Assembly (NCBI RefSeq): GCF_900184225.1
Contig: NZ_FXWZ01000003.1
Coordinates: 1,057,684 to 1,121,683 of the forward strand
Length of the DNA: 64,000 bases
Direction of reading: 5' to 3'
DNA from: Brevibacterium ihuae
GTDB lineage: Bacteria; Actinomycetota; Actinomycetes; Actinomycetales; Brevibacteriaceae
Below are positions 35,259 through 43,205 of the stretch, piece after piece. The notes under the pieces were generated by a model that saw only the letters and a program-made list of their open reading frames with translations, had not been told where the DNA came from and did no database searches. How positions within the stretch are numbered: position 1 is the stretch's first letter; each line of letters starts with the position of its first letter. The position numbers were made by a program, and so were the translations under genes.

Positions 35259-35385
35259 TTTCTGCGGCGGGCAGGGGCGCCCCGGCCGTCAGGCGAGCGA
35301 TTCGTGACGGCGGTGCCCGCGGCGGCAGAACCGGTGGCCGCAGCACCCGCGGCGGCGGTGCCGATGAGCGCAAAGGGCGATGCGC

Positions 35386-36051
35386 TCAGGCGTCGTCGAC
35401 GAGCTCTGCGATCGCGGCCATGATCTGCTCGGTGAGCGCCCGGCGCTGCGGTCCCGCCGGCTGCTGACGGGCCGGGGCGGGGATCGGCTCGCCGAACCGG
35501 ACGGTGAAGGTCGCCGGCCGGGGGAAGCGCTGCTCGACGGCCATGACGTCCTCGGTGCCCATGATGCCCACGGGGACGATGGTCGCCCCGGTGCGGATCG
35601 CGAGCTCGGCCGCCCCCGTCTTCCCGGTGCCGATCGCCCCGGTGCGGGTCCGGGTCCCCTCGGGGTAGATACCGAAGATCTTGCCCTGGCGCAGGATGTC
35701 CTCGCCGTCCTCGAGCGCCTTGACCGCATCCGCGGTCGATCCGCGCCTGACCGGGAAGCTGCCCACCGCCTGGAAGAAGGTGCGGGAGGCGAGGCCCTTG
35801 GGTCCCTTCCCGGTGAAGTACTCCTCCTTGGCCATGAAGCACACCTGCCGCGGGGAGAGCGCTGACAGGTACACCGAATCGACGAACGAGCGGTGGTTGC
35901 TCGCGATGATCACCGGGCCGGTCAGCGGCACGTTCTCCAGACCCGTGACGGTGGGCCGGTGGACCAGGCGGATGGACCGGCGGAAGGCTGCGCGCATCGC
36001 CTCGTAGGAGCGTCCGCTGGGCACGGACACCGTGGATTCGGGAGTGGACAT
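35386..36051 (-). CDS. PlsC-like 1-acylglycerol-3-phosphate acyltransferase
   Basis: 221 residues from ATG 36051. The HX4D catalytic motif is in IIASNHRSFVDSVYL, the substrate-binding motif in FGIYPEGTRTRTG, and the IVPVGIMGTEDVM block is also conserved. The enzyme acylates lysophosphatidic acid or a related glycolipid in membrane synthesis. There is no strong N-terminal span, as in many actinobacterial members. Monocistronic; the exact acceptor lipid is uncertain. Confidence 0.88.
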   Translation of the reverse strand: MSTPESTVSVPSGRSYEAMRAAFRRSIRLVHRPTVTGLENVPLTGPVIIASNHRSFVDSVYLSALSPRQVCFMAKEEYFTGKGPKGLASRTFFQAVGSFPVRRGSTADAVKALEDGEDILRQGKIFGIYPEGTRTRTGAIGTGKTGAAELAIRTGATIVPVGIMGTEDVMAVEQRFPRPATFTVRFGEPIPAPARQQPAGPQRRALTEQIMAAIAELVDDA

Positions 36052-36178
36052 GGGAACAGGATAGTGGGCGGCGGGCGCGCGGACCGGGTGGCACGCGGGG
36101 CGGTCGGTGCCGGAGCGCGAGGTGCCGGCCGGGATCGTGCCCGGCCGGCGTGCGCTCGTGGTCAGGCGCAGCGCGGGC

Positions 36179-36877
36179 TCAGACGTACGCGGTGTCGAAG
36201 AACGCCCGCTCGAGTCCGACGACGTGGCGCCACACGGCGGTGAGGCGCTCGCGTTCGGCGGGGTCGTCGGGGAACACCCGGTCGAGCTCGTCGACGAGGA
36301 ACTGCACCCATTCCCGGAAGTCCGGACCGCGGTGGAGCTCGATCCATTCGCGGTGGACGTATCGCTCCGGCATCTCCGCCGTGCGCTCACCCCAGTCGAG
36401 GTAGAGCCATTCGGCGATGACGAGGAGGACGAGGAGATGCGGGTAGGACCGGGACCGGGCGGCATCGGTCATGGCGTCGCGGAACGCCGCGGTCGTGGGG
36501 GTGAGGGCGGGTGCAGTGCGGTCGGTCTCCGCGACGCCGAGCTCCTCGAATGCCCGCTGGAAATACCCGTCCTCGTCCGCGGCGAGCATCCCGAGCTGGC
36601 GGGAGAAGCGGAGCTTCGCGGGCACGCGGTCGGCGAATGCGACGCAGCCCCCGAGCATCGACAGGAATGTGTCGAAGAACTGGTAGTCCTGCACGAGATA
36701 GCCGGCGAGCACGCCGTCGTCGAGCGTGCCCGCGAACAGCTCGCGGACGAACCGGTGGTCGACGGCGGTGTCCCAGTCCTCCGCTGCCGACGCGCGCAGG
36801 GCGGCGACGGCGCCGCTGGGGTCGACGGTGACGGTGGTGGCGGTGGGATCGGGTGATGACGGGCGGTTGTCGGACAT
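36179..36877 (-). CDS. tenA: TenA-family aminopyrimidine aminohydrolase (thiaminase II-like)
   Basis: 232 residues. TenA helical-bundle signatures are VDHRFVRELFAGTLDDGVLA, YLVQDYQFFDTFLSMLGG and IAEWLYLDWGERTAEMPERY. TenA salvages the pyrimidine half of degraded thiamine. ATG at 36877 is preceded by GAAAGGAG. A TPP riboswitch lies about 150 bases upstream in the same direction, which strongly supports a role in thiamine metabolism and repression by thiamine pyrophosphate. No other thi genes are adjacent. Confidence 0.9.
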   Translation of the reverse strand: MSDNRPSSPDPTATTVTVDPSGAVAALRASAAEDWDTAVDHRFVRELFAGTLDDGVLAGYLVQDYQFFDTFLSMLGGCVAFADRVPAKLRFSRQLGMLAADEDGYFQRAFEELGVAETDRTAPALTPTTAAFRDAMTDAARSRSYPHLLVLLVIAEWLYLDWGERTAEMPERYVHREWIELHRGPDFREWVQFLVDELDRVFPDDPAERERLTAVWRHVVGLERAFFDTAYV

Positions 36878-37030
36878 GGTGTCTCCTTTCGCGGATCGGA
36901 CGCTGACGCCTGCGGCAGCGTGTCGACAGGAGAGGCCCGAGCGGAAGGTGCTGATCGCGGGGGCGGCGGCATCCGCGGGACGAGCGCCGCTGCGTCCGCC
37001 CTCGGGCGCGCACGGTGCGGACACCGCGAC

Positions 37031-37117
37031 ACGACTTCCTCCGCCGGTACTGACCGGATCAGGTTCGAGGGTCTGCTTCCGCACTCTCAGCGCCCGCGTT
37101 CGGCGCTCCCCTGTCGT
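37031..37117 (-). promoter_or_regulatory. TPP riboswitch (THI element) controlling tenA
   Basis: Read on the minus strand it contains the two diagnostic blocks CTGAGAGTGCGG and ACCCTCGAACCTGATCCGGT, followed by CAGTACCGGCGGAGG, in the order and spacing of the thi-box aptamer. The outer ends (CGACAGGGGAGC and GGAGGAAGTCG) can form the closing stem. It should bind thiamine pyrophosphate and switch off tenA. Confidence 0.93.
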
Positions 37118-37180
37118 ACGGTTCGATCGTACCCCCGGTCCCGCGGATCCGAGGGAACGGCGAGCTATTGAGTTCGGCCT

Positions 37181-37220
37181 CGGCTCCTCCTTCGGTCGCT
37201 CGCGACCGAAGGAGGAGCCG
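37181..37220 (-). terminator. 18-bp-stem hairpin after the NTF2-like gene
   Basis: CGGCTCCTCCTTCGGTCG (37181-37198) pairs perfectly with CGACCGAAGGAGGAGCCG (37203-37220) around a CTCG loop. It begins 16 bases past the stop of the minus-strand gene, but no T run follows. Confidence 0.7.
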
Positions 37221-37235
37221 ACAGCTCCGAGCCGA

Positions 37236-37607
37236 TCAACCGCCGTCGGGCAGCGGGGTGAGCACTCCCACGCGCCAGGACCGACCTTCGCGGAGGAGCT
37301 GATAGATGAACCTCTCGCGAGGAGCGCCGCCGTATGTCCAGGTGACGTCTGCCCAGATGCTGTGGGATGACGAGGCGATGACCTCGACGACCTGGTCGAT
37401 CTCCTCGATCCCCGAGTACTGCCCCCAGCTCGCGGAGAAGAAGTCGTGAGTCTGCTGTCGACTGGAGACCGGCACCGTCTGCTCGGGGAAGGCGATGAGC
37501 GCCGGCACCGCGTAGAGGTTCGCGATCCGATCGCTGTCGCGGGCGAGCAGCGCCTGGGCGTACTCATCGAAGAAGTCATGGGCGATGGTTTCGATTGAGG
37601 TATCCAT
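37236..37607 (-). CDS. SnoaL/NTF2-like domain protein
   Basis: 123 residues from ATG 37607. The pattern IAHDFFDEYAQALLARDSDR, then IANLYAVPALIAFPEQTVPV and later QVVEVIASSSHSIWADVTWT, is the cone-shaped NTF2-like fold, used by many small enzymes and binding proteins. No catalytic residues can be assigned. It is divergent from the helix-turn-helix gene at 37665, only 57 bases away, so that regulator may control it. An inverted CTAATC/GATTAG pair (37618-37623, 37649-37654) lies between them. Confidence 0.75.
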   Translation of the reverse strand: MDTSIETIAHDFFDEYAQALLARDSDRIANLYAVPALIAFPEQTVPVSSRQQTHDFFSASWGQYSGIEEIDQVVEVIASSSHSIWADVTWTYGGAPRERFIYQLLREGRSWRVGVLTPLPDGG

Positions 37608-37664
37608 GACGCTCACGCTAATCGGGTATCCCGTCACGCCGGTGGCGGGATTAGGATTCCGACC

Positions 37665-38117
37665 ATGGAACCGCGAATCCAGCTCGCCGCCCGATCACGC
37701 GACGGGCACCTGGCCCTTCGCCGAGTCGAACGCCAGCAGGCGCTGATCGAGCTGCTCGCCGGAGCCGCGCCGACGATGCTGGCGACCACGGAGATCGCGC
37801 AGCGGCTCGGTGTCTCCCCCCGAACGGTCGAGCGCGACCTGGAGAGGCTGCGCGACCTCGGAGTCCCCTTCACGGCGCGCCGCGGCCGGGGAGGCGGCTA
37901 CTCCCTGACGGTGCACGGGGAGCGGCACCACATCACGCTCGACACCGCGGAGATCGCCGCGATCATCTCCAGCCTCGCCATCGTCGGCCCGAACTCCAGT
38001 CCGTCTGCCGGATCCGCGCTGGCCTCACTCATCGCGGCACTGCAGCCCGAGGAGATGCCGGGGCAGCAGGGAGCGTCGCGGACGTTCAGAACCGGCACGG
38101 AAGCAAAGGTGACCTGA
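37665..38117 (+). CDS. HTH_11/DeoR-like transcriptional regulator, possibly truncated
   Basis: 150 residues. The helix-turn-helix is clear: MLATTEIAQRLGVSPRTVER followed by DLERLRDLGVPFTARRG and GGYSL, as in YafY/HTH_11 proteins. After it comes the start of a ligand-domain-like region (TLDTAEIAAIISSLAIVG), but no WYL domain. The last 20 residues run into repeated sequence (GGTGACCTGAGGT, twice) at the edge of a mobile-element remnant, so the normal C-terminus may have been cut off. It probably regulates the divergent NTF2-like gene. Confidence 0.7.
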   Translation: MEPRIQLAARSRDGHLALRRVERQQALIELLAGAAPTMLATTEIAQRLGVSPRTVERDLERLRDLGVPFTARRGRGGGYSLTVHGERHHITLDTAEIAAIISSLAIVGPNSSPSAGSALASLIAALQPEEMPGQQGASRTFRTGTEAKVT

Positions 38118-38178
38118 GGTTCCGCAGGGCGGTGGTGACCTGAGGTCGCGCAGGGTGTCACTTGACTGGGGAAGGCAG

Positions 38179-38208
38179 AAAGTCCCCGATGCTTCCATCG
38201 GGGACTTT
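38179..38208 (+). terminator. Hairpin in the IS3 remnant leader
   Basis: AAAGTCCCCGATG (38179-38191) pairs perfectly with CATCGGGGACTTT (38196-38208) around CTTC. Such hairpins ahead of orfA often block transcription entering an insertion sequence. Confidence 0.65.
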
Positions 38209-38255
38209 GAAGCGCCCTGGGTTTCGTTCCGATCCAACTGAAGGAGAATCGGAAC

Positions 38256-38555
38256 ATGCCCAAGAAGTACACCCCCGAGCTGCGTGAGCGCGCCGTACGG
38301 ATGGTCCTCGAACGTCAGGCCGCGCAGGGTGGGCCTCGTTCGCACTCACTCCGAGCCGTGGCACCACAGCTCGGTGTGGGCGAGGAGACCCTGCGGATGT
38401 GGTGCAACCGCCACGGCCACGAGGTAGCCCAGGAACAGGTCGGCGAGGACCTGCAGGAGGAGAACAAGCGCCTGAAGCGTGAGCTCGCCGAAGCCCGCCG
38501 CGCCAACGAGATCCTCAAAGCCGCCTCGGCTTTTTTCGCATCAGTACCAGAATGA
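38256..38555 (+). CDS. IS3-family transposase OrfA (orphan)
   Basis: 99 residues. An N-terminal helix-turn-helix (YTPELRERAVRMVLERQAAQ, LGVGEETLRMWCNRHG) is followed by a leucine-zipper-like stretch (EENKRLKRELAEARRANEIL). A TTTTTTC run near 38531 near the end is the usual type of slippery site for making the OrfAB fusion, but OrfB is absent, so the element cannot transpose by itself. Confidence 0.85.
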   Translation: MPKKYTPELRERAVRMVLERQAAQGGPRSHSLRAVAPQLGVGEETLRMWCNRHGHEVAQEQVGEDLQEENKRLKRELAEARRANEILKAASAFFASVPE

Positions 38556-39026
38556 GGGTATCCCGGCGGGGCTGGCTCGTTTATTCGCTGCTTTCGTAGC
38601 TTGTCCGCGATGTGCCGTCTCTCCGGGACCCGCGGTGCTGGAAGTGGGCGTGGCCTGATAGGAGCCTGCTGGTTCGACTGCCCAACTGAGGCGTGCCCGT
38701 CCGCGTTCGGCACCGCAGCTCGCGCAGTACCGGACTGGGAAGGGGACTGTCATGACTGTCATCGGTATCGACGCTCACAAGGACTGGCACACGCTCGTCG
38801 CGGTGGACGAGGTGGGCCGGAGAATCAAGGAGCTCACGGTCGAAGCACGTGCCGGGGGGCATCGAAAGATCTTGACCTGGTTGGAAGGCTTCGAGACCGT
38901 CACCGTCGCGGTCGAGGACTGCCGCCACCTGACCCGTCGGCTCGAGGCTGACCTGCTCGAGGCCGGACATCGAGTCGTTCGCGTGCACACCAGGTTGATG
39001 GCTGGCATGAGGCGCAGCAGCCGGGA
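38556..39026 (+). mobile_element. IS110-family remnant (non-coding left end plus transposase N-terminus)
   Basis: About 195 bases of GC-rich non-coding sequence precede a transposase start, the layout of the left end of IS110 elements, where the bridge RNA is transcribed. The right part has been removed by the IS3 element at 39027. Confidence 0.6.
38752..39026 (+). pseudogene. IS110-family transposase, first 91 residues only
   Basis: The N-terminus MTVIGIDAHKDWHTLVAVDE carries the first Asp of the RuvC-like DEDD site. AVEDCRHLTRRLEADLL and VVRVHTRLMAGMRR follow as in IS110 proteins. The full enzyme is about 400 residues; here the IS3 element interrupts it after residue 91, and the open frame ends inside that element at 39090. 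It is non-functional. Confidence 0.85.
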
Positions 39027-39059
39027 AGGGACTGCTGACGGTTTAGTTGACTCCGGGGT

Positions 39060-39944
39060 TTATGCCGCCAGAGCGACGGCCTTGTGGTGAACAAGCTCGT
39101 ATTCAACCGGAGTCAGTTTACCCAAACGCCGTTGCCGACGCTTCCGGTGGTAGGTCCGCTCGACCCAGTGGACGATCGATGTCCGCAACCTCGCTCGCGT
39201 GTCCCAACGGCCCCGGTCGAGGACGTTCTTCTGCAACACAGCGAAGAACGATTCCATCGCCGCATTATCACCAGCAGCGCCGACCCGACCCATCGATCCG
39301 ACTAGCCCGTAACGCCGTAGAACCTGCTGGAACTTACGAGAGCGAAATTGCGACCCGCGATCCGAGTGAACGACACACCCTGCCACGGCTCGCGGTCCGC
39401 CACGACGAGCCACAGCGTCATCAATCGCCGCCACAGCCAGACGAGATTTCATCCTCGAATCGATGGCATAACCGACGATTCTGTTGCTGAACACATCCTT
39501 GACCGCGCACATATACAGCTTGCCCTCACTGGTGTGATGCTCGGTGATATCGGTCAGCCACAACTCGTTGACTGCCTTTGCTGTGAAGTCGCGTTCGACG
39601 AGGTCATCACACACTGGCGGGCCGGGCTTCTTACCGTGCTTCCGGGCTCGTTTGATCGTGTGGGAGAACAGCTCCTGCTGCGAGCACAGCCGCCACACAC
39701 GACGTTCAGAGGCGCTGTATCCGCACGCCTGGAGCTCATCAGCGATGAACCGGTGCCCGAACTCAGGATCGTCCGTATGAACGTCGTAGGCGGCATTGAT
39801 CAAGTGCGCCTCCTCGAGTTCCCGGTCAGAGACAGGTTTCGCGCACCACTTGTAGAAACCCTGCTTGGTAAAGCCGAGTACCCGGCAGGCCACTGCCACC
39901 GGCACCCCGGCGGCAGCAAGGTCGAGGACCAGCGGGTACATCAT
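39060..39944 (-). CDS. IS3-family transposase OrfB (DDE integrase domain)
   Basis: 294 residues, apparently intact. The rve catalytic triad is visible: Asp in ELWLTDITEHHTSEG, Asp in VVHSDRGSQFRS and Glu in AAMESFFAVLQ. N-terminal HTH_21-like segment CRVLGFTKQGFYKWCAKPVS. The ATG overlaps the OrfA stop by four bases, so it may be made by translational coupling as well as by frameshifting. Its base composition is less GC-rich than neighbouring chromosomal genes. Confidence 0.92.
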   Translation of the reverse strand: MMYPLVLDLAAAGVPVAVACRVLGFTKQGFYKWCAKPVSDRELEEAHLINAAYDVHTDDPEFGHRFIADELQACGYSASERRVWRLCSQQELFSHTIKRARKHGKKPGPPVCDDLVERDFTAKAVNELWLTDITEHHTSEGKLYMCAVKDVFSNRIVGYAIDSRMKSRLAVAAIDDAVARRGGPRAVAGCVVHSDRGSQFRSRKFQQVLRRYGLVGSMGRVGAAGDNAAMESFFAVLQKNVLDRGRWDTRARLRTSIVHWVERTYHRKRRQRRLGKLTPVEYELVHHKAVALAA

Positions 39945-40243
39945 TTTGGGTGATGACCACCGAGCTTCAAGTTCGCTTGCGAGAGATACGCTGCAGCCTC
40001 GCGGAGGATCTTGTTCTCCCGCTCGAGTTCCCTGATCCGCTTCAGTGCTGCTGCCTGGGCGCGAGACTCCTCGACATCACGAGAGGGCTCGAGTCCGTGC
40101 TCACGCAGGCGTGAGTCACGCACCCAGGCCTGGAGAGCTGACTTCGAGATGCCGAGGTCGGCGCAGACCTGCTTCTGGGTCATCCCCTCACCCAGGAGCT
40201 CGAGAGCTGATTGCTTGAACTCATCGGTGTAGATCTTTGGCAT
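39941..40243 (-). CDS. IS3-family transposase OrfA
   Basis: 100 residues from ATG 40243 (a second ATG at 40252 is possible). DNA-binding helix-turn-helix in KIYTDEFKQSALELLGEGMT with GISKSALQAWVRDSRL, followed by a coiled coil (LKRIRELERENKILREAAAY). It recognises the element ends and partners OrfB. Confidence 0.92.
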   Translation of the reverse strand: MPKIYTDEFKQSALELLGEGMTQKQVCADLGISKSALQAWVRDSRLREHGLEPSRDVEESRAQAAALKRIRELERENKILREAAAYLSQANLKLGGHHPK

Positions 40244-40302
40244 GACTTCCATCCTTCCTGGAACTTATCCAGTCGTGAAGTCAACTAAACCCTCAGCAGT
40301 CC

Positions 40303-40899
40303 CTAGCCGCGCTCGGCAGCGATGTGGTCCGGGTGCCTCACGGTGCGGTAGCCGCGCTTCTTCAGCAGCCGCTCAGCAGCGTCGAGCAGCTCCTTGCTCG
40401 AGGTGCCCAGCGGCGGGCCAAAGCTGGCATACCCCGGCATCCGGGTCAGACGGCGCGGCGCTTTCGGCGGCTCCTGGCGCATCGCCCGGAGATGCTGCCG
40501 GGTGCGGGGCAGGATGCAGCCGACCAGCGAGACCATCAGCAGGATGTAGATGCTGGCGAACCATACCGAGGAGTGGACGTCGAACAGCTGGAAGGTGTCG
40601 AGGACTTCTCCCCACTGCCCGTTGTCCTCGATGAAGCTTGCCACCCGGGCCGGATCCTGGATGCGCTGGGGCAGCAGGGAAGCCGGGATGATGGCCAGCG
40701 CCAGCATGAGCAGCAGGATCAGCGCCGCTCGCATGGTGGTCAGCTGCCGCCACGCCCACCGCAGCAGCCCCACGAACCCGATGTCGGCCGGTGCTGCCTT
40801 CGTCGGCGGGGTCGCTCCGGGCGCGCCGGATCCGCTGGTGGAGTCGGACTGCTGCGTCGATGTTGCCGCCCGTTCCTGATGCAACGGCTTCATGGTCAC
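40303..40899 (-). pseudogene. resB: Cytochrome c biogenesis protein ResB, C-terminus removed
   Basis: Only 198 residues of a protein normally over 500. The N-terminal ResB features are clear: LLRWAWRQLTTMRAALILLL, SLLPQRIQDPARVASFIEDN, and VHSSVWFASIYILLMVSLVG CILPR. The frame ends in the inverted repeat of the IS3 element, where a TAG is created. ResB works with ResC/CcsA in delivering haem to apocytochrome c; no resC is visible, so the system was probably disabled by the IS event. It follows cueP on the same strand. Confidence 0.88.
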
Positions 40900-40925
40900 G
40901 GTCTCGCTTCGCCCACCGCTGCTTT

Positions 40926-41507
40926 TTAGGTGAGTTGCAGGTCGGTGATGCAGGTGGCGCCTTCGTCGGTGGTGGTGAAGTCCGAGGCGCCCGTCCGGCC
41001 GTCGTAGCTGATCTCGATGGTGCCGTTGATGTCGCTGGGCACCCAGAAGCCGACGAACCCGTTGTCGAAGGTGGCCACCTGCTCGTCGACCACGACGTCC
41101 CCAGTAGTGCTGTCGGTGATTTCGACGTCGACGGTTGCGTTGCTGAGCTCACCCTGGCAAGTGGTCAGGCTGTGATAGAAGCAGTCATGTGTCTGCTCGA
41201 CGTAGGGGGCGATCGACAGATACGACAGGTTCTGCGGCAGGTCCAGGACCACTTCCTGCCTGTTGTCGGTCAGCACCAGCTCATCGGGATAGACCGATGC
41301 GATCAGGTCTGCTGGTCTTTCGGCTGTCTCGAGCTGGTCCAGATGATCGATGATCTCGACGGCATCCATGTCGTCGAGGTCGTAAGTGTTAAGGAACTCA
41401 GCCTGCGAGCCGGTGCTGGGTGATGGTTCGGAGTCTGCTGCCGGGGCGCATCCTGCCAGCACCAGCGAGAGTGTCGCTGCAGCGATCGCTACTCGTTTCA
41501 CGTTCAT
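40926..41507 (-). CDS. cueP: CueP-like periplasmic copper-binding lipoprotein
   Basis: 193 residues with a lipoprotein signal (lipobox LVLAGC, Cys20). Later conserved cysteines lie in HDCFYHSLTTCQGE (Cys109, Cys117) and ATCITDLQL (Cys186), the pattern of CueP, which in Salmonella holds copper in the periplasm and delivers it to superoxide dismutase. In this Gram-positive it should sit on the outer face of the membrane. It lies between ccdA and resB, so it may be kept reduced by the thioredoxin system encoded upstream. Confidence 0.88.
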   Translation of the reverse strand: MNVKRVAIAAATLSLVLAGCAPAADSEPSPSTGSQAEFLNTYDLDDMDAVEIIDHLDQLETAERPADLIASVYPDELVLTDNRQEVVLDLPQNLSYLSIAPYVEQTHDCFYHSLTTCQGELSNATVDVEITDSTTGDVVVDEQVATFDNGFVGFWVPSDINGTIEISYDGRTGASDFTTTDEGATCITDLQLT

Positions 41508-41597
41508 CTCCTTGTCGTTCGGGCGGGTGCCTGAGGGTCAGCATGCGCAGGAGTGAGGACTGCGAATGCGTGGTCTCACTGAGTGGGCGGGGGTGTG

Positions 41598-42377
41598 TCA
41601 GATGATGGTTTCGAAGCCGCCGATCATGCCTTGCAGGCTGTTGACCCATTGGGTCCAGACGCCGCTGACGAGCAGCACGCCGATGATGATGAGCATCGCG
41701 CCGCCGATCCTGCTGATCAGGAGGTGGTGGTCTCTGGCCCACTGCAGCCTGCCGGTGCCCTTGACGATGAGTACGGCAACGACGATGAACGGCACGCCCA
41801 GTCCGAGGCAGTACATCAGCGTCAGCATGGCACCGCGCCAGATGCCGTCGGTGCCGGTTACCCCGAAGCTGGTCGACAGTGCCAGCACCGCCGCCAATGT
41901 GGGGCCCATGCACGGTGCCCAGCTGAGGGCGAAGGTGGCGCCCAGGGCGGGGGCGCCCCACAGCCCGGCGGGTGGACGCTTGGAGATGCGGGCGGTGCGC
42001 TGGAACATGCCGATCCCGCCCATGAACACGATGCCGGCGATGATGACGACGACACCCATCACGCGGTTGAGGACATCGGCCCACTGGCTGAGCAAGACAC
42101 CGGCGAGGCTGAACGCCAGGCCCATCGACACGAAGACCGCGGCGAAGCCGACAATGAACAGGGAAACCCCGATGACGACCCGGCTGATCTTCCGGTCGGT
42201 CAACGCGGCGGCACCCAACCCGGTGACGTAGCCGACGTAGCCGGGGACCAGCGGCAGGACGCACGGGGAGAAGAACGAGACCGCCCCGGCCAGGATGGCC
42301 ACCGGGATCGCCAACAGCATCGGACCGGACAAGGCGGTCTGCGAAAAGGTCTCACCGATGGAGGCTGTGAGTGTCAT
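41598..42377 (-). CDS. ccdA: CcdA/DsbD-type thiol-reductant transporter
   Basis: 259 residues with six or more membrane spans. Family motifs: AGAVSFFSPCVLPLVPGYVG and TFALSWAPCMGPTLAAVLAL, each with one redox-active Cys. It moves reducing equivalents from cytoplasmic thioredoxin to extracytoplasmic thioredoxin-like proteins. The ATG overlaps the stop of the ResA-like gene, its likely redox partner, by four bases. Confidence 0.95.
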   Translation of the reverse strand: MTLTASIGETFSQTALSGPMLLAIPVAILAGAVSFFSPCVLPLVPGYVGYVTGLGAAALTDRKISRVVIGVSLFIVGFAAVFVSMGLAFSLAGVLLSQWADVLNRVMGVVVIIAGIVFMGGIGMFQRTARISKRPPAGLWGAPALGATFALSWAPCMGPTLAAVLALSTSFGVTGTDGIWRGAMLTLMYCLGLGVPFIVVAVLIVKGTGRLQWARDHHLLISRIGGAMLIIIGVLLVSGVWTQWVNSLQGMIGGFETII

Positions 42378-42988
42378 GCCGGCTCGTCCAGCACGTCGCC
42401 GATCAACGCTTTGAGGGTGGACTCGTCCACAGCTCCCATCACCCGCGCCGCCGCCCTGCCCTGGGCGTCCAGGACCACGGTGGACGGGACCGCCTGCGGG
42501 GGCAGCACCGCACCGAGTGCTGCCACACCGAGCCCGTCCTGATCGAGCATGGACGGAAACGTCAGATCGAAGGTCCTGGCGAACGCGTCGGCGGCCGGTG
42601 CCTCATCGCGAACATTGATGCCCAAGAACTTCACGCCGTCGGCTTGGTATCGCTCGTAGTTGGCCTGCAGTGCGGGGGCTTCCTTGCGGCACGGAGGGCA
42701 GGCGGCGTACCACAGGTTTAGCACCACCGGGGCTCCACGCCAGTCGGCAAGGTCGAAGGCAGTGCCGTCGGTGTACTCGCCGGCCAACTCGATCGGCTCA
42801 CCCCGCTCACCGATGGGCAGTTGGGTGATGACCCCGGCCCCGGAAATATAGCCCTGCTCATTGACCTCCGGCACCTGGTCGGCCAACTCGTCGGCATCGC
42901 TGCCGCACCCGGCCAGGCCAAGCGCGAGGAGGACGGTCAACGAGCCTGACCGGCGGATCATCGAACGACGCGACAGAGGTGAGAGCAT
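42374..42988 (-). CDS. ResA/TlpA-like thioredoxin lipoprotein
   Basis: 204 residues with a lipoprotein signal (RRSGSLTVLLALGLAGC, Cys28) and a redoxin domain whose active site is WYAACPPCRKE (Cys97, Cys100). The motif CPPC, instead of ResA-type CEPC, suggests a reductase for cytochrome c or copper-protein thiols. A family-typical GINVRDEAPAADAFAR follows. It is first in a four-gene minus-strand operon with ccdA, cueP and resB. An AAGAAGG lies directly against the ATG, so the precise start is slightly uncertain. Confidence 0.9.
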   Translation of the reverse strand: MLSPLSRRSMIRRSGSLTVLLALGLAGCGSDADELADQVPEVNEQGYISGAGVITQLPIGERGEPIELAGEYTDGTAFDLADWRGAPVVLNLWYAACPPCRKEAPALQANYERYQADGVKFLGINVRDEAPAADAFARTFDLTFPSMLDQDGLGVAALGAVLPPQAVPSTVVLDAQGRAAARVMGAVDESTLKALIGDVLDEPA

Positions 42989-43063
42989 CCTTCTTCTTCA
43001 ACTCGCAGGAAAACGACTCCCTCCATTCTGGTCGAGCCGCCACTGGTGAAAGGACCAGGGTTC

Positions 43064-43083
43064 TTGAAGATTTGACGAAGATT
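43064..43083 (+). promoter_or_regulatory. CopR-box-like direct repeat upstream of the CDF gene
   Basis: TTGAAGATTTGACGAAGATT holds two GAAGATT half-sites 11 bases apart, one helical turn. This agrees with the CopR box recalled for Corynebacterium glutamicum (TGAAGATTTnnTGAAGATTT). It lies in the divergent region between the thioredoxin operon and the CDF gene. Confidence 0.8.
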
Positions 43084-43205
43084 GTCCTGGTGACAGCCCC
43101 GCCGAGGTGAGACGGGTTACATTCGAATCAGCGTGCGGCCCGACGGTGCCGTGCGCTGTCTCCCCGGAAGTTCAATTCCCCCGACAGGTCAACGCGGAGG
43201 CCAGG

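Larger units (their letters stand above)
38156..38555 (+). mobile_element. IS3-family remnant (left end plus orfA only)
   Basis: Begins near TGTCACTTGACTGGGG and carries a leader hairpin and an intact orfA, but no orfB: an IS110-type sequence starts directly after the orfA stop. It marks the left border of the metal island. The exact left end is approximate. Confidence 0.7.
39027..40304 (-). mobile_element. Complete IS3-family element, 1,278 bp
   Basis: Terminal inverted repeats AGGGACTGCTGACGGTTT... (39027-39052) and its counterpart at 40279-40304 match at 25 of 26 positions. Both transposase genes are intact. Flanks (GGA left, AGC right) show no target duplication; the left flank is IS110 and the right flank is the middle of resB, so sequence was probably lost beside the element. 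Confidence 0.88.
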
